Below are positions 25,458 through 34,810 of a stretch of 64,000 nt of DNA, piece by piece. Position 1 is the stretch's first letter; each line of letters starts with the position of its first letter. The position numbers were made by a program, and so were the translations under genes. The stretch is from Anoxynatronum sibiricum (lineage in GTDB: Bacteria > Bacillota > Clostridia > Peptostreptococcales > Tindalliaceae), in NCBI RefSeq assembly GCF_039414295.1, contig NZ_JBCITM010000004.1, positions 62,001 to 126,000 of the forward strand, read 5' to 3'. The notes beneath the pieces are model-generated. The model was not told the origin of the DNA. It made no database searches and saw only the letters and a program-made list of their open reading frames with translations.

Positions 25458-27563
25458 ATGAAAAAAACGATTGCGATTTTACTATGCGTGCTGATGATGG
25501 CAACACTGTTTGTTGGATGCACCGCAGAACAACCTGCTGCACCTGCAGAGGAAGCGCCTTCAGAAGAGGTTGCTGAAGTGATCAACGGCACTTTTGAGGG
25601 CACTGCGGCAGGAATGCAGGGGCCCATCACCGTTGAAATCACTGTGGAAGACAGCCGAATTACAGACATTGAGTATCTGGAAAACTCTGAAACCATCACT
25701 GTTGTGAGTGTTGCCAACGAACGGATACCGGCACAAATCATCGAACATCAGAGTCTATCCGTTGATGTCGTCACAGGCGCCACATTGACAAGCTATGGTA
25801 TTATCAGTGCTGTCACAGAAGCTGCAAAAACAGCCGGGTTGGATATCGACGTACTGAGACAGAATCGGGTGGCGGCTACTCCGGGAGCTCCAGAAACCTG
25901 GGAAACTGATGTACTGGTGATCGGCGGCGGCGGTGCCGGCTTGTCGGCAGCCATTAATGCGGCTCAACAGGGCGCAGAGGTCATTCTGATTGAAAAAGGA
26001 TCGGTACTGGGGGGAAACACCTTAATGGCCGGTGCGGCTTATAATGCAGTTGACCCTGAAGCACAGGAGAATCTGATGATATTATCAAGAGCCCAAAAAG
26101 ATGCTTTGGATGGCTACCTTGCCCTGAATCCCACTGATCCAAAGTTGAAATTTGATGTGTATCCTGAATGGGAAGCTGTTTTAACCGAACTTAAAGGTGA
26201 AATTAACGCATTTTATTCAAGGAATGCCGGTAAAGCAGCTGGTGTTGATATGCCCGGATTCGACTCGGTGGCGTTACATATGTGGAATATGTACACAGGC
26301 GGTCTGCGTGAGTTGACTGATGGCAGATGGATTGCTCCCAATGTGGTGCTGGCCAGACAGCTTGCTGCCAACGCCCTCGATGCCTTCGTATGGATGGGAG
26401 AAGCGGGACTGGAGGCTTCTTACGGCCTTGATGCCCAGTATGGAACAACTGTAGGAACAGGTACAGTGCTGGGAGCCATGTGGCCGAGAACCCATACCTT
26501 TATGTCAGGCGCCCAACGAATTCCTCAACTTGAAAAGGTGGCCATAGATAACGGGGTTACTGTATTCACCGAAACCAGCGGCATCGAGCTTTTGACAGAT
26601 GCATCCGGCAGGGTGATCGGTGCCAAAGCGGAAAACGTGGTTGACGGAACCCAGATCACCATTAATACATCGAAGGGTGTTGTATTGGCCACCGGCGGAT
26701 ATTGTGCCAACCCGGTAATGGTGAAGGAGTACGATAAGTACTGGGGAGAAGATCTTTCAGACAGAACATTGTCCACCAATATGGGAACCAACAGAGGCGA
26801 TGGCATCGTCATGGCACAGACAATCGGTGCTGATGTAACGGGCATGGAAATCGCCCAGATGATGCCTTCTTCCTCACCTGTTAAAGGCACCATGACAGAC
26901 GGAATATGGGCCGATGCAGCCGAACAGATCTGGATTGACAGCAGCGGAAAACGATTTGTGGATGAATATGCAGAACGGGATGTGCTGGCGAAAGCATCGC
27001 TGGCATTGGAAAACGGGATTTTCTATATCATCTATGCCGGCAGAGGAAATGTGGGAAATCCTGATGAACTTTTGCAGGGAACCGACTACAATGAACGGGT
27101 TGCCGGTATGGTTGAAGGCGGACACATCTGGTATGGCAAGACTCTGGCCGAACTGGCTGAAGCCACCAAAACGCCTGCAGCAGGGGTTGCACCCGCATTT
27201 ACAGAAGAACAGCTGCGGGCAACCATTGAGCAGTACAATAGTTATGTCGCTGCTCAGCATGACGATGATTTTGATAAGGCGGTCATCGCCGGGGCCATTG
27301 ACCTTGATTATGTTGATGCCAACGACGATGTGGGTATTACCATTTCTCCAAGAAAAGCTTCATTGCATCATACCATGGGTGGGGTGGTCATTGACACCGA
27401 CACACGTGTGTTGAATGGAAATGGAGAGGTGATTCCCGGGCTGTGGGCAGCAGGAGAAGTCACCGGTGGTATTCATGGCGGGAACCGACTGGGAGGCAAC
27501 GCCATTACCGATATCTTTGTATTTGGACGCATTGCCGGATTAAATGCAGCAGCCGGAAACTAA
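25458..27563 (+). CDS. Extracytoplasmic FAD flavoprotein reductase with FMN-binding domain (fumarate/urocanate reductase-like lipoprotein)
   Basis: 701 residues. Lipoprotein signal with Cys21 (LFVGC), an Ala/Glu-rich linker, an FMN_bind domain (about 42-128) with the ApbE-type flavinylation site VTGAT (Thr109), then an FAD domain opening VLVIGGGGAGLSAA and closing EVIPGLWAAGEVTGGIHGGNRLGGNA. The capping region contains HTMGG. These enzymes reduce fumarate, urocanate or similar enoates outside the membrane using electrons relayed through covalent FMN. About 90 residues more than its paralogue at 58608 are inserted near residues 200-310. Substrate unknown; control by the upstream two-component system is inferred. 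Confidence 0.9.
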   Translation: MKKTIAILLCVLMMATLFVGCTAEQPAAPAEEAPSEEVAEVINGTFEGTAAGMQGPITVEITVEDSRITDIEYLENSETITVVSVANERIPAQIIEHQSLSVDVVTGATLTSYGIISAVTEAAKTAGLDIDVLRQNRVAATPGAPETWETDVLVIGGGGAGLSAAINAAQQGAEVILIEKGSVLGGNTLMAGAAYNAVDPEAQENLMILSRAQKDALDGYLALNPTDPKLKFDVYPEWEAVLTELKGEINAFYSRNAGKAAGVDMPGFDSVALHMWNMYTGGLRELTDGRWIAPNVVLARQLAANALDAFVWMGEAGLEASYGLDAQYGTTVGTGTVLGAMWPRTHTFMSGAQRIPQLEKVAIDNGVTVFTETSGIELLTDASGRVIGAKAENVVDGTQITINTSKGVVLATGGYCANPVMVKEYDKYWGEDLSDRTLSTNMGTNRGDGIVMAQTIGADVTGMEIAQMMPSSSPVKGTMTDGIWADAAEQIWIDSSGKRFVDEYAERDVLAKASLALENGIFYIIYAGRGNVGNPDELLQGTDYNERVAGMVEGGHIWYGKTLAELAEATKTPAAGVAPAFTEEQLRATIEQYNSYVAAQHDDDFDKAVIAGAIDLDYVDANDDVGITISPRKASLHHTMGGVVIDTDTRVLNGNGEVIPGLWAAGEVTGGIHGGNRLGGNAITDIFVFGRIAGLNAAAGN

Positions 27564-27932
27564 GTCTGAGCATTGCCAGCTTTAAACATTTGAACTTAAT
27601 TGTAAAATCAGGGAACGTTCTTCAAGGAGCGTTCCCTGAAAAATATAACCTCTGGCGGAACGGGAAGGAGAAACGTATCCACAGAGGTTTTAGTTGATGA
27701 CAGAAAAGAGTTGACAAATGCCACTCAGCAATCTAAAATAGCAGCATGCAATTGAATTGTTCAAAACTGGAAACAGCGTTTTGACAGTGACAAGCTTGTC
27801 ATGGAACTGAAAGGTGCTACTGAAATCCGAAAAAAGCTTAATCCATTGATGAATCTTGACGTTGTCGAGAATAAGAACAAGTGACATATGGGTGGATAGG
27901 TATAATAGAAAGAAAGTGGGGGGTGAAAAAAT
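27564..27932. promoter_or_regulatory. Intergenic region with hairpins, OhrR-like box and palindrome
   Basis: Two hairpins follow the flavoprotein gene: 27608-27617 with 27630-27639, and 27647-27654 with 27682-27689 followed by T-rich sequence, probably the terminator. Further on, CAATTGAATTG (27749-27759) has the 5-1-5 pattern of OhrR operators and TGACAAGCTTGTCA (27788-27801) is a perfect 14-bp palindrome. TATAAT at 27901-27906 is a good -10 for the next gene, without a clear -35. Confidence 0.5.
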
Positions 27933-28385
27933 ATGAACCATGATTTTCTGAAACTGGATAAGCAGTTGTGTTTCCCCCTCTATGCCTGCTCCAGGCAAGT
28001 TATCCGGCTGTACAAGCCGGTGCTGGATCCCCTGGGATTAACGTATACCCAGTACATTACACTCATGGCACTCTGGGAAACCGATCATATCAGTGTCAAG
28101 CAGCTGGGAGAACGTCTTTTTCTTGATTCAGGCACGCTGACACCTTTACTGAAAAAGATGGAAAATCAGGGATTGGTGCGTCGGGAACGCAGCCAGGAAG
28201 ATGAACGGGTGGTGGTCATTCACCTTACAAAAGAGGGAAAGAGCATGAAAGAAAAGGCAGCAGAAGTGCCTCAGCAGATTGTTTCTTGTGTTAATCTTAA
28301 CCAGGAGGATGCCATTCAGTTGCACCGTATGCTGCATCTCCTATTGAAAGACTTAAAATCAGATGCCTGCGTGCTGGAAACATGA
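27933..28385 (+). CDS. MarR-family regulator, OhrR-like
   Basis: 150 residues with the winged-helix core TQYITLMALWE ... VKQLGERLFLDSGTLTPLLKKMENQGLVRRERS ... DERVVVIHLT. The N-terminus LDKQLCFPLYACSR matches OhrR, placing Cys13 where OhrR has its peroxide-sensing cysteine. OhrR represses organic hydroperoxide resistance genes until oxidised. No ohr gene is adjacent, so the target is either itself or elsewhere. Ribosome site GGGGGGTG. Confidence 0.85.
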   Translation: MNHDFLKLDKQLCFPLYACSRQVIRLYKPVLDPLGLTYTQYITLMALWETDHISVKQLGERLFLDSGTLTPLLKKMENQGLVRRERSQEDERVVVIHLTKEGKSMKEKAAEVPQQIVSCVNLNQEDAIQLHRMLHLLLKDLKSDACVLET

Positions 28386-28458
28386 GTGTTGTTGGTTTTT
28401 AAACAGTGTCATGATAAACTGATCATGATAGCAATCATACGAACTGGAGTGATGATCA

Positions 28459-29094
28459 ATGCGAAAGACAGCCTGGCTGGCAGTATTGGGGCTGATTGCC
28501 TTTCTATACACAGCTTCTTCCATACCGGGGCTGCGGGTCCTGCCGGTGCTCCGCCATTTGAATCAGCTGGCGGCGGGGATGGACATGACTTTTGGACGCC
28601 TGGCAGCCTGGCTGGCAGCACGAATTCCATTGAACTTCGGTGAACTGGGGCATCTTGATACTGTGACACAGGACTTCTTGTCTTATGTACGGGAAAACCC
28701 GGTAGTCATTGAGTTTTTTCTGCGGAAACTGGCCCATGTGGGTGTCTTCTTCCTCATTACTCTGGCATTGTTTTTCCTGTTGTACCAATATATTTCCAGT
28801 GCCACGCTTTCATTGATTCTTTCCTTCGTTGGTGGATTTGTGCTGGCGGTACTGGATGAATATCGCCAGTCATTTGTTCCCGACCGGGTGGCCAGTCCTG
28901 TGGATGTAATGATTGACATGGTGGGTGTCAGTATAGCGGTGTTGTTGATTATTTTTTCACTGATCATTACCAGCGGTGAGCGACAGCGCTTTTTCAGGCA
29001 TGGTGGTCTGAAGAAGAAACAAAAGAAGAACTGCTGTCCTGAGCGATTGTCACCTGCAGGCAGGCGACTTTCTGGAAAATGGAAGAAGATCTGA
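28459..29094 (+). CDS. VanZ-family membrane protein
   Basis: 211 residues, a first membrane helix at about 5-25 and three or four helices between 90 and 175. The VanZ signature is present: RKLAHVGVFFLITLALFF and LDEYRQSFVPDRVASPVDVMIDMVGV. VanZ proteins are small envelope proteins; one confers low-level teicoplanin resistance in enterococci, but most have no known function. A charged cytoplasmic tail ends the protein. Not coupled to ohrR. Confidence 0.85.
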   Translation: MRKTAWLAVLGLIAFLYTASSIPGLRVLPVLRHLNQLAAGMDMTFGRLAAWLAARIPLNFGELGHLDTVTQDFLSYVRENPVVIEFFLRKLAHVGVFFLITLALFFLLYQYISSATLSLILSFVGGFVLAVLDEYRQSFVPDRVASPVDVMIDMVGVSIAVLLIIFSLIITSGERQRFFRHGGLKKKQKKNCCPERLSPAGRRLSGKWKKI

Positions 29095-29121
29095 TGATGG
29101 CGAATCATGGTGATTGCCACA

Positions 29122-29166
29122 AGCAAGAAGGGACCTTCGGCGAATGCCGAAAGGTCCCTTCTTGCT
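29122..29166. terminator. Bidirectional terminator between vanZ-like gene and flavoprotein gene
   Basis: About 20-bp stem (29122-29141 with 29146-29166, one bulge) and a 4-nt loop, between convergent genes. Confidence 0.8.
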
Positions 29167-29237
29167 AAATTGAGTTGAGTTCATTTGAGCTGCGTCAGTA
29201 TATGAACAGTTGAGAGAAATGTGGCAGCAGTAAAAAT

Positions 29238-30722
29238 TTACTTAGCAGCAGATTTCCCTGCAATGCGTCCAAAGACCATCAGGTCGGCCAGTGCATTGCC
29301 ACCCAGTCGGTTACCGCCATGAATGCCGCCGGTCACTTCCCCGGCTGCAAACAATCCGGGAATGGGGCTGCCGCTTTCATCAAGCACTTCTGCCTGGGGT
29401 GAAATATGAATACCGCCCATGGTATGATGAACAGCAGGGCCTACTTCGATCAGGTAGTAGCCGGCTGTTTCAAGGGTGCGTGGCATATCATCACGACCAA
29501 AGGCTTCGTCATTTCCGGCCGCAACGGCAGCATTATAAGCTTCCACTGTGGCGGTTAAAACAGCCGCGTCCATGTCCATCAGTTCAGCCATTTCTTCAAG
29601 ACTTCCGGCTTCTGTGACAAAACCTTGGCGAATATAGCCTTCGATGGCACTGAGACTTTCACGAATGCCTTCGTCAAAGAAAAGGAAACCGGTGGCACCT
29701 TCCTGGGCCAGCATGGCTTCAGAAACCACATCACGGGTACCGATCTCATTTGTAAAACGTTCACCGTTTCGGTTGATGAGAATCGCGCCATTGCCCCTTA
29801 CTGCTTCAGTGATCATGTAGCCTTTTTCAGGCACTACAGTGGGGTGAGTCTGAATTTGCTCCATGTCGATCAGAGCAGCACCTGCAGCCTGGGCCATCAG
29901 AATGGCGACACCATCTGCACCGGGGTGGTTGGTGGATCCGAAGCCAGTGAGAGAGGCGTCGTAGTCGGCAAACATGTCGCTGTTGGCACCAAATCCTCCG
30001 GTGGCAACGATCACGGCTTTAGCAGAAATCTGGTAGGTGTCGCCTTTGTTATCTTCCACTAAAATACCGGTGACGGCATTGCCTTCTTTTAGAATTTCAA
30101 CAGCTTTTGTGTTGATCTTGATCTCGATGCCGCGATCTTCCACTGAAGTTCGCAGTACTTCCACCAAATGAGCGCCAACGGGTGCCCCGCCGGTGGGCCG
30201 GTGAGATCGGTTATTTGAAGAACCACCTAAGCGTCCAACATCTGATAAGTCGGCGCCCAGCCCGATGAGCCACTCCACTGCGGGACCGGCCTCATCAGCC
30301 AGAATGCGCACCAGGGAAGGATCATTCAGCTCATAGCCGCCCTTCATGGTGTCTTCATAATGAACATCGGCATCATCTTCAATGCCTGCAGCTTCCTGAG
30401 AAGAAGTACCGGCTGCGTTTAAGCCGCCAGTGGCTCGCAGTGTGTTGCCGCCGATAATGGGCATTTGCTCCACCACGATGACTTCTTTGCCGGCGTCATG
30501 AGCTTCGATGGCAGCCGCCAGCCCAGCGCCGCCAGCGCCAATGATGACCACATCAGTGGTCAGATCTGCAGAATCTGCTTCGGTTTCAGTTTCTGCTGGT
30601 GCTTCCACCTCGGCTGGCGCCTCTGGCGCTGCAGGTTGCGAACCACCGCATCCTGACAGGAGTGTCATCATCAGCAGAATGGCCATTAAAAATGATAAGC
30701 CTTTTGTGTGTTTCTTCAACAT
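29238..30722 (-). CDS. Extracytoplasmic FAD flavoprotein reductase lipoprotein without FMN-binding domain
   Basis: 494 residues from the ATG at 30722 behind AAAGGAGGATT; the frame extends to 30848 but lacks a site there. Lipobox LLSGC (Cys25), a Pro/Ala/Glu linker, FAD motif DVVIIGAGGAGLAAA at about 54-68, and the C-terminal block LFAAGEVTGGIHGGNRLGGNALADLMVFGRIAG. HHTMGGI is present. Unlike the two paralogues at 25458 and 58608 it has no FMN_bind module, so it would need a separate FMN-bearing partner, for instance the protein at 57532. Substrate unknown. Confidence 0.9.
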   Translation of the reverse strand: MLKKHTKGLSFLMAILLMMTLLSGCGGSQPAAPEAPAEVEAPAETETEADSADLTTDVVIIGAGGAGLAAAIEAHDAGKEVIVVEQMPIIGGNTLRATGGLNAAGTSSQEAAGIEDDADVHYEDTMKGGYELNDPSLVRILADEAGPAVEWLIGLGADLSDVGRLGGSSNNRSHRPTGGAPVGAHLVEVLRTSVEDRGIEIKINTKAVEILKEGNAVTGILVEDNKGDTYQISAKAVIVATGGFGANSDMFADYDASLTGFGSTNHPGADGVAILMAQAAGAALIDMEQIQTHPTVVPEKGYMITEAVRGNGAILINRNGERFTNEIGTRDVVSEAMLAQEGATGFLFFDEGIRESLSAIEGYIRQGFVTEAGSLEEMAELMDMDAAVLTATVEAYNAAVAAGNDEAFGRDDMPRTLETAGYYLIEVGPAVHHTMGGIHISPQAEVLDESGSPIPGLFAAGEVTGGIHGGNRLGGNALADLMVFGRIAGKSAAK

Positions 30723-31037
30723 GAATAAATCCTCCTTTAAATAGGTTTTTTCTTTGGCAATAACAGCATATTGCTTCCTTAGTATGACAGAGCTGAAAGA
30801 CATTGTTAAGGTTTTATCAATATTGTTTCTTTTGTTCATATTGTTCACGACTGAAGCGTCGGGATTGATTTAGGTAGACAGTTATTTGTGCAGACTGTAG
30901 TAAGATGGCCGATGGCCGGAAATATAATAAACTGATATAATGAACTGGTTAAAAGTTCGGGCAAGATTTCTGGCAGGAAATTCTGACATCAACATATCAC
31001 ACTGACAGGCATCGCCGCTTGCAAAAAGGAGACAACC
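30723..31037. promoter_or_regulatory. Divergent intergenic region with flavoprotein promoter
   Basis: On the minus strand a TTAACA (-35) and CATACT (-10) pair, 17 bases apart, precedes the flavoprotein gene around 30780-30808. The plus-strand text AGACATTGTTAA at 30798-30809 recurs almost exactly at 60512-60523 in front of the other flavoprotein gene. AT-rich repeats of AACAATAT lie at 30818-30842. Nothing else is recognisable. Confidence 0.45.
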
Positions 31038-32000
31038 ATGCTTGATAATCTGATTTTCAGCATTAATACCGCATTGCCGATTTTTCTGGTGATGCTGATG
31101 GGATGGGGATTAAAAAGAAAGAAAATACTCAATGACACTTTCATTCAAACAGCCAATACCCTGGTATTTTATGTGGCACTCCCCATCAAGCTGTTTCAGG
31201 ATGTGGCAGGAACCACCTTTACAGAGGCATTTGATACAGGGCTGGTGTTGTTTTTGGTACTGGCTACTATCATCAGTATTCCCTGTATCTGGCTCATTGG
31301 ACGATTTTTTATTCGTGAGCCGCAAAAACTGGGAGCGTTTGTTCATGGCGGTTTTCGAGGAAACTTTCTTTACATCGGATTCTCACTGCTGGAAAACATC
31401 ACTGGCAGTATAGGGCCTAAAGCACCCATTGCCATAGCCTTTATTATCCCGCTGTATAATGCCCTGGCAGTGATGATTCTTGCATTGGCCAATGCTGGCG
31501 CTGGCCAGGATAAAGGCAACCGACGTCATCAGGTACGCCATCTGGTGGCGAGTATTCTGCGAAATCCGCTGATCATTGCCATTGGTGCGGGTTTTGTGGC
31601 CTCGGCCCTTTCGTTGCCGTTGCCACTGGTTGCCACCCGCACCATGAACTACTTCAATGCCCTGACAAGCCCACTGGCCCTGATCGCCATCGGAGCTTCC
31701 TTTCAGATGGGTGCTGCGCTTAAAAATTTACAGCCGGCATTGGTGGCCAGTGGGGTTAAACTGGTGCTGCTGCCACTGGTGACAGTATCTCTAGCGGTGA
31801 TGCTGGGATACACGGGGAGTGATGTGATTCTGGTATATATTCTCTTTGGAGTTCCCACGGCCACCACCTCGTACATCATGACTGCGGCAATGGGCGGAGA
31901 TAAAGAACTGGCCTCCAGCATTATCATGATGACAACAGCCCTCTCGGTACTCACCATGACTGCCTTTGTTTTTGCCTTCAGGTCATTTGGCATTATTTAA
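31038..32000 (+). CDS. AEC-family transporter (auxin efflux carrier superfamily)
   Basis: 320 residues in about ten membrane helices. Opening ALPIFLVMLMGWGLKRKK, the helix-break LVFYVALPIKLFQ and the closing GVPTATTSYIMTAAMGGDKELASSIIM are typical of AEC permeases, which in bacteria move small organic anions such as malate. Ribosome site AAAAGGAGA. Substrate cannot be told from sequence; lying beside a flavoprotein reductase, it may exchange the reductase substrate or product (inference). Confidence 0.88.
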   Translation: MLDNLIFSINTALPIFLVMLMGWGLKRKKILNDTFIQTANTLVFYVALPIKLFQDVAGTTFTEAFDTGLVLFLVLATIISIPCIWLIGRFFIREPQKLGAFVHGGFRGNFLYIGFSLLENITGSIGPKAPIAIAFIIPLYNALAVMILALANAGAGQDKGNRRHQVRHLVASILRNPLIIAIGAGFVASALSLPLPLVATRTMNYFNALTSPLALIAIGASFQMGAALKNLQPALVASGVKLVLLPLVTVSLAVMLGYTGSDVILVYILFGVPTATTSYIMTAAMGGDKELASSIIMMTTALSVLTMTAFVFAFRSFGII

Positions 32001-32097
32001 ATAAAAACCCCTTTATCATACTTTCATCACATTTGAGATGTAAAATGAATGCATCCCAACGAATAGTTCTAATAGATGAATGAAGGAGGAAACAGCG

Positions 32098-32448
32098 ATG
32101 AAAAAAAGATGGCTGATGGTGATGACTCTCTTATTGGTGGCAGCCCTGGGTGCCATGGTCTATGCAGAAACAGTGGAAGCCCCCCAGTGGTTTTTCGACA
32201 TGATTGAATGGCGGCAAGACCGTATTGAAGAAGCCCTAAACGAAGGACTCATTACCGAAGAACAGGCAGCGTGGCAGATGGAACGTCTGGAGGCGATGGA
32301 AGCGTATCATTTGGAGAATGGATTTCATCGGTTTGGCGGGAGCGCTTGTCAGGGAGGCGGTCGCATGAGATCTGGCGGTTTCCAAAATGGCGCTGGTAAA
32401 ATGGGTGGCTGGTTCCGAGGAGAACAGCCTTCGATACAAACGCAGTAA
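32098..32448 (+). CDS. Small secreted protein (DUF2680-like)
   Basis: 116 residues from the ATG at 32098, eight bases after GGAGGA. A signal peptide (about 1-23, ending MVYAE) is followed by a helical region WFFDMIEWRQDRIEEALNEGLITEEQAAWQMERLEAM, the amphipathic pattern seen in DUF2680 and similar exported proteins, then a Gly/Arg-rich tail (about 78-110). Function unknown. It is monocistronic and ends in a very long hairpin. Confidence 0.75.
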   Translation: MKKRWLMVMTLLLVAALGAMVYAETVEAPQWFFDMIEWRQDRIEEALNEGLITEEQAAWQMERLEAMEAYHLENGFHRFGGSACQGGGRMRSGGFQNGAGKMGGWFRGEQPSIQTQ

Positions 32449-32452
32449 AATG

Positions 32453-32523
32453 ATGTGAATCACAGACACTAAAAAAGCAGCAGTCATTGCGATTGCTGCT
32501 TTTTTAGTGTCTGTGATTCACAT
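32453..32523. terminator. Terminator with a perfect 30-bp stem
   Basis: Arms 32453-32482 and 32494-32523 are perfect complements around an 11-nt loop. The stem contains A6 on the left arm and T6 on the right, so it can end transcription, but the pairing goes well beyond what termination needs. Confidence 0.75.
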
Positions 32524-32649
32524 AACCGATAGCGCGAAAGAGAATACAGTGACGACAATGGACAGATGGTTGTTCTTTCTGATATTCTTAGATGAATAGC
32601 AGAAGTTCCCGTCATGAAGAGTTTTAATAAAAGAGAGCAGGAGGCTGCC

Positions 32650-34551
32650 ATGAAAGCAAGTTTCTTGAATTATCACCAACTGTTCCATCATTCTCCCATG
32701 GGGATCATCGCCTGTGCCTTACGTGAATCACTTGACAGTACCGATGAACTGAGTGTGTGGAATGAAGGTGTCATTGATTATAATGAAGCATTCGTCCGGT
32801 TAACCGGATGGCAGCAATCTTTTGATCAGACCAACATCGGCATTTTTGTTGATTCGCTGGGAGAAGAACAGGTCTGGGTTTATTTATTGCAAGGTGCCTG
32901 GAAGCGTTGGGAAGAGGTGGAGACAGAAGGGTGGTTTCCACTGACACAGCGTTGGTGCCGCGTTGTCGTGAAACCTCAAAATGACCCTCAGCAACATCTG
33001 TTAATCTACCTGATGGATGAAACAGATCGAAAAAACCGTGAGAATGCTGTCATACAGGCGCATCCCGATTTGCTTTTTGTTTTTGATATTCATGGGAATT
33101 ATCTGGAATCTTACACTCAGGATGAAAACAAGCTGTTGGTACCCTTGCGGCAGCTCATTGGAAAAAATCTCATCAGCACATTTCCCAGAGATATTGCTGA
33201 AGGCGCCATTGGTGCCTTCCATGAAGCAGTGGAGGAGCAGCGGCTGGTGGTATATGACTATACCTTGCATGTGAAAGAACATCCGGAGCATTTTGAAGCC
33301 AGGATTGTTCCTCTCGAAGGCGACAGAGTACTGACCATTATCAGGGATGTGACAGAGAACCGAAACATCAAAAAGCAACTGGAATTTCAGGCGGCTATTC
33401 TTGATCAGGTGGCAGACCATGTGACTGTCAGTGACGAAGTGGGAGTCATTCATTATGTGAATGATGTTCAGTGCCGCACCTATGGATTGTCCAAGGAAGA
33501 CTTTATTGGCAAATCCACCGCGATTTTCTATCAACAGGAAGGGTTGGAGCTGGATCGTGATGATCAGCAAAACCGCCAGTTTATTATGAAGGAAACCTTT
33601 AAAAAGGGGTTTTGGGAAGGTGAAGTGGTGAATCAACGGGAGGGGGAAGAACAAGCTGTTTTCTACTGCCGGAACAAGGTGGTGGTTCTTCCTGGAGACG
33701 AGGAACGCTACAGCATTTCAACCCTGACCAATATTACAGAACGCAAAAAAATGGAGGATGACCTGCGTGTGGCGAAAGAAAATGCAGAAACCGCCAACAG
33801 TGCCAAGACCATTTTTCTTGCCAACATGAGCCATGAAATCAGAACACCCATGAATGGGATGATCGGCTTTATTCAGCTGTTGCAAATGACTGATCTGGAC
33901 GAAGAGCAGACAGAATATATAACATATATTCATGAAGCGGCGCAAACGCTTCTTCATGTGATCAGTGATGTGCTGGATATTTCCAAAATCGAGTCAGATA
34001 AAATGAGCCTTCGTAAAAGCACGTTTCACTTAATGAAAGCAGTGGACAGGATCGCAGGCCTGTACCGGCATCAGGCGGAGGTAAAAGGGTTGATGCTCTC
34101 AGTGGCGGCAGACGCGCATTTGCCTGATTGGGTTATTGGTGATCAAGACAAATTGATTCAGATACTTGGAAATCTGTTGAATAACGCAATTAAGTTCACA
34201 GAAGAAGGGCATGTGGCAGTGAGGGTTTATCTTGTCAAGACATTTGCCGCCATGCATCAGATCATCTTTGAAATTGAGGACAGCGGTATTGGCATTGAGG
34301 AAGACCAGTATCCCCAAATATTTAATCCCTTTATGCAGGTTGATATGACGGTATCCAAAAGATATGGGGGAACAGGCCTTGGCTTATCCATTGTAAAACG
34401 CCTGGCAGAACTGATGGGCGGCACAGTTCGGGTCAGCAGGCGAGACCCACAGGGAACCGTTTTTACCCTGACGCTGCCCTTTGAAGTGGTTGCATTAACG
34501 GAACCAGAAGAATCATTACTGAAAGATGAAGATGATACTGACTGGCGCTGA
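32650..34551 (+). CDS. Multi-PAS sensor histidine kinase, soluble
   Basis: 633 residues from the ATG at 32650, six bases after AGGAGG; an ATG at 32614 is in frame without a good site. Three PAS-like regions (about 5-125, 130-240 and 255-375), then HisKA with MSHEIRTPMNGMIGF, and HATPase with NLLNNAIKF, EDSGIGI and YGGTGLGLSI. No membrane helix and no receiver domain, although the H-box is of the hybrid-kinase type. No response regulator is adjacent, so it is an orphan. Confidence 0.9.
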   Translation: MKASFLNYHQLFHHSPMGIIACALRESLDSTDELSVWNEGVIDYNEAFVRLTGWQQSFDQTNIGIFVDSLGEEQVWVYLLQGAWKRWEEVETEGWFPLTQRWCRVVVKPQNDPQQHLLIYLMDETDRKNRENAVIQAHPDLLFVFDIHGNYLESYTQDENKLLVPLRQLIGKNLISTFPRDIAEGAIGAFHEAVEEQRLVVYDYTLHVKEHPEHFEARIVPLEGDRVLTIIRDVTENRNIKKQLEFQAAILDQVADHVTVSDEVGVIHYVNDVQCRTYGLSKEDFIGKSTAIFYQQEGLELDRDDQQNRQFIMKETFKKGFWEGEVVNQREGEEQAVFYCRNKVVVLPGDEERYSISTLTNITERKKMEDDLRVAKENAETANSAKTIFLANMSHEIRTPMNGMIGFIQLLQMTDLDEEQTEYITYIHEAAQTLLHVISDVLDISKIESDKMSLRKSTFHLMKAVDRIAGLYRHQAEVKGLMLSVAADAHLPDWVIGDQDKLIQILGNLLNNAIKFTEEGHVAVRVYLVKTFAAMHQIIFEIEDSGIGIEEDQYPQIFNPFMQVDMTVSKRYGGTGLGLSIVKRLAELMGGTVRVSRRDPQGTVFTLTLPFEVVALTEPEESLLKDEDDTDWR

Positions 34552-34593
34552 TCACCATTAAGTTGATCACTATTAAAAGGAAAACTGACACCT

Positions 34594-34659
34594 AAACCTG
34601 AAATCACGGGCAAATCATTCCATTAAGAGTGGTTGCCTGCGGTTTCAGGTTTATTATTT
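34594..34659 (+). terminator. Terminator after PAS kinase
   Basis: Stem AAACCTGAAA (34594-34603) with TTTCAGGTTT (34643-34652), with inner pairing GGGCAA/TTGCC, followed by a T-rich run. Confidence 0.7.
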
Positions 34660-34810
34660 TTGATCGAAAGCAGCTTGTGATACAAGGCGGTGGACGAGTG
34701 GTGCATCGAAATTTGCTCCATTTGCTCCGGTGATCAGTTTCCTGCTTTCTGTAAAGTTTTGCGGGGCAATTGAACAATAATGACAAAATCAGAATTTCCT
34801 TCTGAAACAT

